Part shown: positions 1-6,482 of the stretch, in pieces
Numbering within the stretch: the stretch's first letter is position 1
Layout: the number at the start of each line of letters is the position of its first letter
Assembly: GCA_002730485.1 (NCBI GenBank)
Contig: PCAH01000112.1
Span: 1-10,171, forward strand
Direction: 5' to 3'
Length of the DNA stretch: 10,171 nt
From: Dehalococcoidia bacterium
GTDB taxonomy: Bacteria; Chloroflexota; Dehalococcoidia; UBA3495
The notes under the pieces: generated by a model
Database searches by the model: none
What the model was told of the DNA's origin: nothing
Seen by the model: the letters and a program-made list of their open reading frames with translations, nothing else
Translations under genes and position numbers: made by a program

Positions 1-525
1 GGGCTGACGGACATAGTGGGCTGACCGTTCGTTGTTGCGGACATCCGCGGGCAGGTTTTTCGGAAAGTTGCTCTTGTGACTGCCCGGGATGCAGCCAAAT
101 CCACCATCACCAACATCGGCGTGAGTCAGAAAGAACGTGCAGACCGTGAGTCCATTCCGCATCACGCAGTCGCGATACCTGTACCAGTGATCCGCGGCAC
201 GCCCCGTGGCGTGACCGTCACCCCCGTGGAGGCCTCCTTGCCGGGCACCGTTCTTCATGAAAATGCAGTAGTCGTGGTCAGCTCTGAACTTCGGTCCCAG
301 CAGTTCGAGGAGATACGGTACGACACTTGGATGGTCAAACAGGTTCACGCAGGCGGAGTCCCAACCGGATACGCGACTCGTCCGCTTGAAGTTCGTCTCA
401 TCGTAGGGCTGTCCGAACTCACGGTCGGCGATGGTGTTAAGGGTGCCGACCTCCTCGGGTGAGAGGGCGTTCTTGATGAGGATGTAGCCTTCAAGGTCAA
501 AGATGAATCTCTCTTCTGGTGTCAT
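1..525 (-). CDS. PhyH (phytanoyl-CoA dioxygenase)-family protein, C-terminus cut by window edge
   Basis: The frame is open from the ATG at 525 to base 1, giving 175 residues with no stop; the C-terminal part lies outside the window. It starts MTPEERFIFDLEGYILIKNA, the usual opening of bacterial PhyH proteins, which are cytosolic Fe(II)/2-oxoglutarate-dependent oxygenases. A first-metal-ligand region (G98-L99-H100-G101-G102) is followed by a segment ending in the family's PGSHK motif (residues 147-151, context GDGGFGCIPGSHKSNF). The distal His and the 2OG-binding Arg would lie beyond the edge. The usual HxD carboxylate appears replaced by Gly (H100-G-G), so hydroxylase activity cannot be assumed. 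It lies 52 nt downstream of the sulfatase on the same strand and is probably co-transcribed with it. The substrate is unknown. A broken paralogue lies at 3766-3930. Family assignment is confident; the function is inferred. Confidence 0.88.
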   Translation of the reverse strand, partial: MTPEERFIFDLEGYILIKNALSPEEVGTLNTIADREFGQPYDETNFKRTSRVSGWDSACVNLFDHPSVVPYLLELLGPKFRADHDYCIFMKNGARQGGLHGGDGHATGRAADHWYRYRDCVMRNGLTVCTFFLTHADVGDGGFGCIPGSHKSNFPKNLPADVRNNERSAHYVRQP

Positions 526-577
526 CTACGCTGCCGATCTCCCGGAACGGGAACCCAGAGTTTGGTGGTTGTGGACA

Positions 578-2029
578 TCAGGCCCGGTGGTTCCTGAACG
601 CCGGTTTCTCGCCAGGGACCGGGGAGTTGTCGAAGGCGCCGCGGTTCAGAACCGTTTCGACTCCTCCGAATTCGTCGATCTTTGTGGCCTGGTCATCCTT
701 TGCCCTGCGGTCTTGTTCGATGGGGTCGCAGATCTCACGGAGTCGTCGTTCGAAATGGTCGACGCGATCGGATTCCGTGCTCGCCAGATCGGTGAGCTCG
801 TCCGGATCCGATACCATGTCATAAAGCTGGGCCGGCTCGTGTGCGTAATGGACATACTTGTGTGTCAGATCACGGACCATGTAGGACGCGTGACGTGAAC
901 CGACTGCATGATACTCGCTGAAGATCGTTCGGTCCTGGTCCGGCTCGTTTGCGATCGACCAGATCGACCCGCCCGGCAGGTCGCCATCGGAGTCGGAAAG
1001 CGAGGCACCGACGCACTCGACAGCTGTCGGGAAGGTGTCGACAAGTGAAATGGGGGTCTTGCGGACTTCTGCCGCGGGTATGTCCGGGCCGGCTGCAATG
1101 AACGGAATCCCGGCGGACTCTTCGAACATGCTGAACTTGCCCCACACGCCGCGTGCGCCCTGGTGCTCACCGTGATCCGAGGTGTAGATCACACGCGTTG
1201 AATCGACCAAACCGAGTTTGTCGAGTTCATCGAGAACACGACCGATCTGTTCATCCAGATGCGAGCAGGCGCCAAGGTAGGCGGCAATCATCTGCTTGAT
1301 CTGTGCCTCGGTGAATTGGGGGTCGAAGTCGAAGAACCTGCGCATATAGTCGAGCGCGGGATGCTGCGGCCAGTCGGATTCTCGCCACTGAGGCTGAAAC
1401 GGGATATGCTGGTCGATATACTGGTCAAAGAACTTCTGTGGGCAGATGTAAGGCGGATGCGGACAGACGAACGAGAGGAACAGGGCCCAAGGCTTCTCGT
1501 CGTCTTTGTGCTCGTTGAGCCAAGCGACCCCGTTGTCACCGTTCCGAACGTCATATTGGAGATAGGTCGACTCTCCTGGGCCTGCGTCGAGGATGCCTAC
1601 GCGCTTCTTTCTGACGGGGGCTCGTTCATCACGAATGCATCCGAGTACGTCGCCAACGCCGTCAACAACGTGCAAGGGCTCTACTTCGTTTGTGAATCCG
1701 TGATCGTTCTGTGGTCCGCTGAAGTGAAGTTTGCCGATCGAGTCTATGTGGAAGCCCTGCTCCCGCAGTCGATGATGCCAGCTGTTGACTCTTCCGTCGT
1801 ATGGGTGGCCGTTGTCCCAGTAGCCAGCCTGGTGAACGTATCGACCGGTCGCCAGTGAGGCACGGACGGGTACGCAGATTGGGCAGTTGGTGTAGGCGTT
1901 GTCGAATCGTGTTCCGCGCTCTGCCAGTCGGTCGAGGTTCGGTGTTTGTACCACCGGGTGGCCGTAACATCCGAGGGCGTGCTTGTTGTGTTGATCGGAG
2001 ATGATGTAGAGGAAGTTCGCAGGTCTCAT
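578..2029 (-). CDS. Sulfatase (choline-sulfatase-like, type I formylglycine-dependent)
   Basis: The product is 483 residues and hydrolyses a sulfate ester using a formylglycine made from cysteine. Visible motifs are: metal ligands D12-Q13 (YIISDQHNKHALGCYG); the signature C52-V-P-V-R56 followed by ATGR, with C52 as the residue modified to formylglycine; GKLHF (K100, H102); PHPPY (H191); SDHGE (D285, H286); and K298. The end, with the PVPGEKPAFR motif, is intact, and the length is normal for the family. The N-terminus and GKLHF region resemble choline-sulfatases, but the substrate cannot be fixed from sequence. I chose the ATG at 2029 because the protein then begins MRPANFLYII, as sulfatases usually do. 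A GTG at 2122 would add 31 residues with no family likeness. No signal peptide is present, so a cytosolic enzyme is expected. No strong Shine-Dalgarno (SD) is visible. It is probably the first gene of an operon with the PhyH gene. Confidence 0.93.
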   Translation of the reverse strand: MRPANFLYIISDQHNKHALGCYGHPVVQTPNLDRLAERGTRFDNAYTNCPICVPVRASLATGRYVHQAGYWDNGHPYDGRVNSWHHRLREQGFHIDSIGKLHFSGPQNDHGFTNEVEPLHVVDGVGDVLGCIRDERAPVRKKRVGILDAGPGESTYLQYDVRNGDNGVAWLNEHKDDEKPWALFLSFVCPHPPYICPQKFFDQYIDQHIPFQPQWRESDWPQHPALDYMRRFFDFDPQFTEAQIKQMIAAYLGACSHLDEQIGRVLDELDKLGLVDSTRVIYTSDHGEHQGARGVWGKFSMFEESAGIPFIAAGPDIPAAEVRKTPISLVDTFPTAVECVGASLSDSDGDLPGGSIWSIANEPDQDRTIFSEYHAVGSRHASYMVRDLTHKYVHYAHEPAQLYDMVSDPDELTDLASTESDRVDHFERRLREICDPIEQDRRAKDDQATKIDEFGGVETVLNRGAFDNSPVPGEKPAFRNHRA

Positions 2030-2341
2030 CCGGTCGCTTTCGTGGTGGATCTGGCAAGCCCCCAGCAGAGGGCCGCAGGTCCCAAACAAGCGGAGAGGCA
2101 GGATCGGCACCAGCGGATTCACTGCAGCCGCGATGCTGTCTTACCAGATACTGCGCTCTCGCCAACGCATGTGTCGGCTGCTCGTCATGTTCGCCCTTCA
2201 AGGGGCGGTAACATATCTTGGGATCTGAGGTTTATCAACATCAAAAGCGACAACCACGTGACTCCTTCATCTGTGGACGTGTCGGTCGGGAGCGCACGAA
2301 GACATCATGCAGGACAACAGCAAGATTGGAGATGGGATCAA
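2030..2341. other. Divergent intergenic region between sulfatase and TIM-barrel genes
   Basis: These 312 nt separate two outward-facing genes and must hold the promoters of both, but I see no convincing -35/-10 pair on either strand. A palindrome-like CG-rich stretch at 2192-2207 (CGCCCTTCAAGGGGCG) lies just before a TAACAT and could be an operator or a chance repeat. A GGAG at 2328-2331, 10 nt before the ATG at 2342, is the likely ribosome binding site of the plus-strand gene. The open frames that cross this spacer read as unrelated extensions and are not supported. Confidence 0.5.
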
Positions 2342-3748
2342 ATGAGAAGCGGCGACGAAAGGCTGTTCGGGATCACCGTACTGGCGGATTTCGTGCTGAA
2401 CGAAGGGATCGACGGGATCCTGGACAACATCACCGAGCGAGCGGGGGCAAACGCGATTGCCGTGAACCCCATCGTGACCGCGGAAGCGGCAGAGGGGGAG
2501 GGGAGCTGGCAACCGCCCGCTGATGCCGGGAGCAGCCCGCGGGTGTTTGACCGGCCGCTGTGGGGGAAGACGTCGCTTTGGGTACGCTCGGGACCGAGCT
2601 ATCAGCCGAACGAGGCCTTGTATTCGGCGTCGCGGTACAAGCCGAAGCAGCCAAACGACCTGACCGAGTCGCATGGCAGCCTGGTCGGCGCGTTTATCGA
2701 CGCGGCGCTGGAACGAGGGATCAAGGTGTATCTGCAGATACCCAGCATCACACCGTCAGGCTTGCAGGATGATGATCGTCCACGACTCCCGAATGGAGAG
2801 ATCCCGGACCGGATGGCAGATACCGGCAGCCTGGCGAGTCCGGCGAACCGTGCCTATGCCGGTGCGTTCATCCTGGATCTGCTCGAGATGTATCCGAATG
2901 TGACCGGATTCCGGCCGGACTGGCCGGAATATCCGTGTTACAAGCTTCCGGAAGCCTTCCAGGACTTCAACGACCACGTGGCGCGATGGGCAGCTGACAA
3001 CGGATTCGACTTCGGACTGATCCAACAGGATGTAGGTCGATTCTACAGCTATCTGCACGGTAACCTGACAAACACGGATCTCGAGGAATTCGCCGATGTC
3101 GAACGTGGCAAATGGGCACAGACACGTCTGCTCAGACAATTCCCGAATGTCTACGCGTGGCTCCGGCTGAAGCGGGCACTGTCGATGGACTTGTTGGGCT
3201 TCTGGCGGAAGACGATCACAGAAGCGGGCGGAGCAGAAAAGGAGCTTTCTGCCAATGCTTTCATGCCACCCCTTACGTTGTGGACAGGTCTCGATCTTGC
3301 CGGCGCCGCGGACATCTGTGATGCCGTCTCACCGAAACTCTACACGATGCACTGGTCCGCGATGGTCAAGTTCTGGGGGCAGGTCTTGATCGACAACAAC
3401 GAGGGTCTGGACGAGGCGCTAGTTGTGCGTTCTCTCGTCAATCTGTTCGACATCGATGATCAGGCTCCTGCGAGCCGGATCACTGATTACGGCTCCCCGC
3501 TTCCCGACGAGCCACATCCAATCCCGAATGGTCCCCAGGAACGCAGAATCCGTCAGGCCATCGCCGAGGTTAGGGGCAAGGCGGATACCACGTTCCTGAT
3601 GCACGGATACGGGCCTCCAGATGACTTCGCGAGGCGGTTCAGGCTGGTTGCTGAGAGTCAGGCGGATGGGGTGTGGATCAACCGGTATGGGTATCTGAGT
3701 GATGAGAAACTGAGCACGGTCGGGGATATCTGGAAAAAGAGCAGGTAA
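2342..3748 (+). CDS. Uncharacterised TIM-barrel protein, possibly glycoside-hydrolase-like
   Basis: The product is 468 residues. I do not recognise an exact family, but the sequence shows the alternating strand pattern of a (beta/alpha)8 barrel: IAVNPIV (39-45), KVYLQIPS (128-135), VTGFRPDWPEYP (187-198), FGLIQQD (224-230), LSANAFMPP (302-310), CDAVSPKLYTMHW (326-338), TTFLMHGYG (416-424) and GVWINRYGYL (443-452). Acids D193 and E196 at a strand end, and the aromatic-rich final strand, recall glycosidase-like barrels of uncharacterised families; the catalytic role is inference. There is no signal peptide or membrane segment, so the protein should be cytosolic. The ATG at 2342 is preferred because GGAG lies 10 nt upstream and the barrel starts immediately (LFGITVLADF). 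The frame stays open to 1946, but that stretch overlaps the sulfatase and its promoter region and has no protein character. It is convergent with the PhyH relic, 17 nt away. Confidence 0.8.
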   Translation: MRSGDERLFGITVLADFVLNEGIDGILDNITERAGANAIAVNPIVTAEAAEGEGSWQPPADAGSSPRVFDRPLWGKTSLWVRSGPSYQPNEALYSASRYKPKQPNDLTESHGSLVGAFIDAALERGIKVYLQIPSITPSGLQDDDRPRLPNGEIPDRMADTGSLASPANRAYAGAFILDLLEMYPNVTGFRPDWPEYPCYKLPEAFQDFNDHVARWAADNGFDFGLIQQDVGRFYSYLHGNLTNTDLEEFADVERGKWAQTRLLRQFPNVYAWLRLKRALSMDLLGFWRKTITEAGGAEKELSANAFMPPLTLWTGLDLAGAADICDAVSPKLYTMHWSAMVKFWGQVLIDNNEGLDEALVVRSLVNLFDIDDQAPASRITDYGSPLPDEPHPIPNGPQERRIRQAIAEVRGKADTTFLMHGYGPPDDFARRFRLVAESQADGVWINRYGYLSDEKLSTVGDIWKKSR

Positions 3749-3765
3749 GGTCCAAGATCAAGCAT

Positions 3766-3930
3766 TCAGAGTTTTTCATGAAAGATCACCGGGCTGGGTC
3801 GAAACACGGAATGCGTATTGTGCTTGCCCGGGATGCGGCAGAAACTGCCATCTCCCGACCTGCCGTGTCAGGATTCTTTGAGGACGATGTAACCATCCAG
3901 GTCAAGAAAGATCCTCTCTGCCGGGGTCAT
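3766..3930 (-). pseudogene. Relic of a second PhyH-family dioxygenase gene
   Basis: Reading from the ATG at 3928-3930, the first 20 codons give MTPAERIFLDLDGYIVLKES, closely matching the start of the PhyH protein at 525 (MTPEERFIFDLEGYILIKNA). A TGA follows at once, and the same frame then continues with RSGDGSFCRIPGKHNT, matching residues 139-152 of the intact protein (VGDGGFGCIPGSHK), and PVIFHEKL, resembling the family's VIFTEAL strand, before a final TGA at 3766-3768. About 115-120 codons of the core are therefore missing, and perhaps a second block nearer the C-terminus. The ribosome-binding region (GGGGTGAGCGTAT) survives and resembles the equivalent stretch before the intact gene. It lies 17 nt downstream of the cohesin-like ORF. 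The alignment is by eye, but two separate matches in one frame and the right order make a remnant far more likely than chance. Confidence 0.82.
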
Positions 3931-3947
3931 ATACGCTCACCCCAGAC

Positions 3948-4526
3948 TCAAGGCGTTCCTCGCCACCCGATCTCCTGGCGGGCCTTCATGATGAAGAGCC
4001 GGGGGGGTGGTGTCTCTGATACCACCGTTATGTTCACATCCAGCACGAGTGGAAGATCAGACGGGATGTCCTTCCTCGCGAGGAGCTTGATGACCCAGAT
4101 CAGGCCCGAGAACGAGACGTGCCAAGGGGACAGGAGGAGCGTCGATCGCTGGGGACCGTCCGAGCCACGAGGCGAGTCGAGGTGGAATGCTCGAAAATCA
4201 GGGAGATCCTGGTCCTCCGTTACCGGGAACAAGGGACGCGCTTCCGTTCGTGCGCTCAAGAGGTCGAAGTGATCAGAGAAGATGGTGCCCGTGTCCTGGA
4301 ATGCGAGCTGGAAGGAATAGGCCTCCAGATCCGCGGCATCGGGCATGAAGCCCTGGAATTCAATCGAGTCGCCGACAGTCGGACGGGGGATGGCTCCCTG
4401 ACCGTTATAAACAGGTGGGTTCTCGACGTTGGAGTCGATCAGGAGGTAGAAATCTTTGGATGTGGGCGTGGCGGAGGAGAGCTCCTGGGAGCGGGTGGAG
4501 AGCGACCAGTAGAATCGCCGCCGCAT
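3948..4526 (-). CDS. Hypothetical protein with cohesin-like beta-sandwich pattern; probably exported, start possibly frameshifted
   Basis: The open frame encodes 192 residues. The stretch PTVGDSIEFQGF, then DLEAYSFQLAFQ, then DIPSDLPLVLDVNITVV looks like the alternating strands of a secreted cohesin-like or Ig-like adhesion domain; this is a pattern match, not a family identification. The ATG at 4526 gives a basic, non-hydrophobic N-terminus (MRRRFYWSLSTRSQ), and an in-frame TGA lies two codons before it. A different frame starting at the ATG at 4587, only 4 nt after the racemase stop, reads as a signal peptide: charged head, then VVTYAAAILLVAL, then HPLPGA. The likely original gene is therefore 3948-4587, with a frame change near 4460-4500, and the copy may be broken or the sequence may have an error there. 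It sits in the same minus-strand run as the racemase and the PhyH relic. Confidence 0.6.
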   Translation of the reverse strand: MRRRFYWSLSTRSQELSSATPTSKDFYLLIDSNVENPPVYNGQGAIPRPTVGDSIEFQGFMPDAADLEAYSFQLAFQDTGTIFSDHFDLLSARTEARPLFPVTEDQDLPDFRAFHLDSPRGSDGPQRSTLLLSPWHVSFSGLIWVIKLLARKDIPSDLPLVLDVNITVVSETPPPRLFIMKARQEIGWRGTP

Positions 4527-4591
4527 ACGTCACGACCTGGTCGAAGCGACCGTCACCTGAGAGCGGGAGTGGCCCGTGACGTGTCATCGGT

Positions 4592-5284
4592 CTATGTCTG
4601 GAGAGCGTGTTTGAGGGCTGCTCGAGCAAGAAGACGGGTGGAATCCAGTGTGGGAAGAGGGGAGACGTCATCATTGATGATGAGTGGGATTTCGGTGCAG
4701 CCAAGTACGACTGCGTCGCAGCCCTCGGCTGCAAGCGCGCCGATGGTTTCGACGAAATAGCTGCGGGAAGGCTCCCGGATATCGCCGTAGACGAGTTCAT
4801 TGAAAATGATGTTGTTGATGCGAATGCGCTCATCGAGATTGGGTGTGGCCGTTTCGATTTCAGCCTGGGAAGCCGCTTCACGGTAGACGGGGCCTTCCAT
4901 CAAGAACCGGGTCCCCGTGATGCCCAACCGGCCAAACCCCAGCGACTGCGCCTTCTCACAGACGACACGTGCGATGTGCAGCCAGGGGAGCGGAGATTGT
5001 GCCTCAACGATGTCGAAAGACTGATGTATCGTGTTGTCCGGGCAGATCAGGAAGTCGGCACCGACTTCTGCCAGCTTGCGTGCAGAGATGAGCATGAGCT
5101 TCGCCACAGCCGACCAGTCATCTGACTCGATACCGACCATGTAATCCGCAAGCGGTATCGTGTGCATCGAGATCTCTGGATGGGTATGGGGCCCCATCTC
5201 TGATGCCCCCTCGACGCATATCGTACGGTAGCAAAGGGCAGCACCCTCGGCGCTGCAAGCTACGATTCCAATGTGTTTCGTCAT
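4592..5284 (-). CDS. Aspartate/glutamate racemase superfamily protein
   Basis: The product is 230 residues, the normal size for cofactor-independent Asp/Glu racemases (YgeA-like), which invert amino acids by proton transfer between two opposed catalytic residues. It begins KHIGIVACSAEGAALCY, has the N-x-x-H region C81-P82-D83-N84-T85-I86-H87 and ends with the second catalytic block VVLGCTEIPL, with C196. The first catalytic Cys of classical members (PCNT) is replaced by D83. E. coli YgeA also lacks this Cys and uses Thr at that place, so a specialised or asymmetric racemase is possible; a lyase-like role is another option. The ATG at 5284 gives the expected N-terminus, although the SD is weak (AGG). 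It is cytosolic and probably the first gene of a run with the downstream exported-protein ORF. The substrate cannot be assigned. Confidence 0.85.
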   Translation of the reverse strand: MTKHIGIVACSAEGAALCYRTICVEGASEMGPHTHPEISMHTIPLADYMVGIESDDWSAVAKLMLISARKLAEVGADFLICPDNTIHQSFDIVEAQSPLPWLHIARVVCEKAQSLGFGRLGITGTRFLMEGPVYREAASQAEIETATPNLDERIRINNIIFNELVYGDIREPSRSYFVETIGALAAEGCDAVVLGCTEIPLIINDDVSPLPTLDSTRLLARAALKHALQT

Positions 5285-5759
5285 ATAAGCCTAAAGTCGT
5301 TGACCGCAGAGATCACCAGGGATACCAAGAAACGACAGAAGACAGGGAGGCCGCCGGTAATGATGCCTGTCTGGGTTGCGCTTTTCCGCGCCCCCTGCCT
5401 CGAGCCTGACTGATGCATAAACTGAACGCGTTCGTATGCTACAGTGTTGTCAGCCTGCTCGCCGCCGCGTAGCTATGGCGAAGCGGGGAGCAGACGCTGT
5501 GTAGTCGGCGACAGGGCCGAAAGCCGTTCACTTCCGGTTGATCGACGCCTCCCCTCGACTTCGCTCGGGCCAGGTTCAAAGGATTCACGCTCGGTGTGAC
5601 GATGTTTATGTGTCGCCTCGTCAGGATCGATGTACAATATCCAATGTTCTTTGACTCTGTGAGTGTATCCTGTCCTACAAGAGCAAGTTGATCATTCGCC
5701 GTGCTCTGCACGGTGATGTCTCCCCTGCGCCAGGTTCATGCATATATTAGGGTAGGTCC
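5285..5759. other. 475-nt intergenic region with hairpins, no convincing gene
   Basis: A 90-codon minus-strand open frame (5439-5711) crosses this stretch but has no recognisable protein pattern and runs through hairpin DNA, so I do not call it. Visible structure: a 10-bp perfect palindrome GAACGCGTTC at 5424-5433, flanked by GCATA and TATGC and so operator-like; a 39-nt imperfect hairpin at 5455-5493; and text such as CTCGACTTCGCTCGG (about 5556-5570) of the kind found in repeated intergenic elements of uncultured bacteria. The racemase promoter should lie in the left part, but no clear -35/-10 pair is visible. Confidence 0.5.
5455..5493. repeat. Imperfect palindromic hairpin (REP-like)
   Basis: The outer arms CTGCTC and GAGCAG pair perfectly. 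After one mismatch, CCGC pairs with GCGG, then after two mismatches a short inner stem surrounds TAGCTAT. The motif with GTAGCTATGGCGAAG in its centre resembles dispersed palindromic elements I have seen in intergenic DNA of environmental genomes. Whether it is repeated in this genome cannot be seen from one copy. Confidence 0.45.
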
Positions 5760-5764
5760 CTAAT
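5746..5764 (-). terminator. Weak hairpin at end of IMP-cyclohydrolase-like gene
   Basis: ATTAGGG (5746-5752) and CCCTAAT (5758-5764) form a perfect 7-bp inverted repeat with a 5-nt loop, overlapping the TAG stop of the gene read leftwards. It is followed by ATATATG rather than a T-run, so it is at best a weak or factor-dependent end signal. Confidence 0.35.
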
Positions 5765-6482
5765 CCCCATACCGATTTATGATATGAACTTCTGATTCGT
5801 TTGTGCTCGGATCGATGAACTTGGTCAGGAGGGCGACTCGGTTGTCTTCGTCCAGCAGATTCCAGAACCGGTTGGCCGTTTCTTCGAGCGTATCGAGCAA
5901 CGATACGGGATAAGGTTCGCCCTCAAACGACGGGACCGGGTCGCCGTCATCCAGGTAGGTGGTGATGCAATGGCCATATCCCGGGATCGCGGCTTCATCC
6001 GTGGCGTAGTGTCGCGAGGTGTGGTTGGCGTTGCCCTGTACCGTTTTGAGTATGCCGAGCTTGTAGGTGTAGGCCGTGTCGTCGTTTGTGTTCACAAGGC
6101 CTGAGATCCGAGGTGTCTTGATCGGGGGGTCCGGCTCCCACGTGCGGGTGTCGAGCGCAGACTCGAACGTGCCGCCATCTGCCAGATGAGCGTCGATTGT
6201 GTCTGTCTGATCGCCGTTTGTAACGATATGGTTCGGTCCATTCACACGGATCGGGTGATACGAGACCAGTTCGAGATTTTCGACTTTCGATTCATCGAAA
6301 ACCCAGGTGCGCACCGTGTCACCTTCGTGAATGAAGATCCGATTTCGGCTTCCCTCGCTGCGGCCCGTCAGCCAATATACCTGGACGAGGCGACTCCCAT
6401 TGGGTGTTGCACCAATTACGATCCCCCTGCCCGTGTATTGCGACGTTTCGATCCGATCCGACTGGTCTTCGAATTCAGGCAT
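5760..6482 (-). CDS. IMP cyclohydrolase-like protein (PurO / archaeal-type family)
   Basis: The product is 240 residues. Archaeal PurO closes the ring of FAICAR to IMP in the last step of purine synthesis and has an Ntn-hydrolase-like fold. The match rests on YTGRGIVIGATPNG (16-29), GRSEGSRNRIF (40-50), IRVNGPN (78-84) and VTNGDQTDTI (87-96), then TPRISGLV (123-130) and HCITTYLDDGDPVPSFEG (171-188), in the order I associate with bacterial members of this family. I chose the ATG at 6482 because AAGGA lies 5 nt before it; an in-frame ATG at 6488 would add two residues. The start lies inside the upstream TIM-barrel gene (8-nt overlap), so coupling is likely. No other purine genes are present, so it may be a true PurO or a paralogue with another amidohydrolase-type task. 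Family assignment is good; the reaction is inferred. Confidence 0.82.
   Translation of the reverse strand: MPEFEDQSDRIETSQYTGRGIVIGATPNGSRLVQVYWLTGRSEGSRNRIFIHEGDTVRTWVFDESKVENLELVSYHPIRVNGPNHIVTNGDQTDTIDAHLADGGTFESALDTRTWEPDPPIKTPRISGLVNTNDDTAYTYKLGILKTVQGNANHTSRHYATDEAAIPGYGHCITTYLDDGDPVPSFEGEPYPVSLLDTLEETANRFWNLLDEDNRVALLTKFIDPSTNESEVHIINRYGD

Noticed and set aside
1259..1858. 199-codon plus-strand open frame inside the sulfatase gene
   Set aside because: It is the antisense shadow of a well-supported sulfatase and has no motif of its own.
1946..2341. Long in-frame upstream extension of the TIM-barrel gene (start at 1946)
   Set aside because: It overlaps the antisense start of the sulfatase, shows no protein pattern, and a GGAG-supported ATG exists at 2342.
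2307..2345. 12-residue upstream ORF (MQDNSKIGDGIK) overlapping the TIM-barrel start by ATGA
   Set aside because: The overlap suggests a coupled leader peptide, but no good SD precedes it and one short frame of this size is expected by chance.
3868..3870. Reading the TGA in the PhyH relic as a recoded sense codon (Gly, Trp or selenocysteine)
   Set aside because: The sequence on both sides of the stop is not contiguous in the intact paralogue; about 115-120 codons are missing, so this is a deletion junction. Other genes use TGA as a normal stop.
3778..4272. 164-codon plus-strand open frame opposite the PhyH relic and the cohesin-like gene
   Set aside because: Composition is that of a shadow frame, while the minus strand carries clear family matches.
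5439..5711. 90-codon minus-strand open frame in the intergenic gap
   Set aside because: It runs through hairpin and repeat-like DNA, has no recognisable motif and no clear ribosome binding site.
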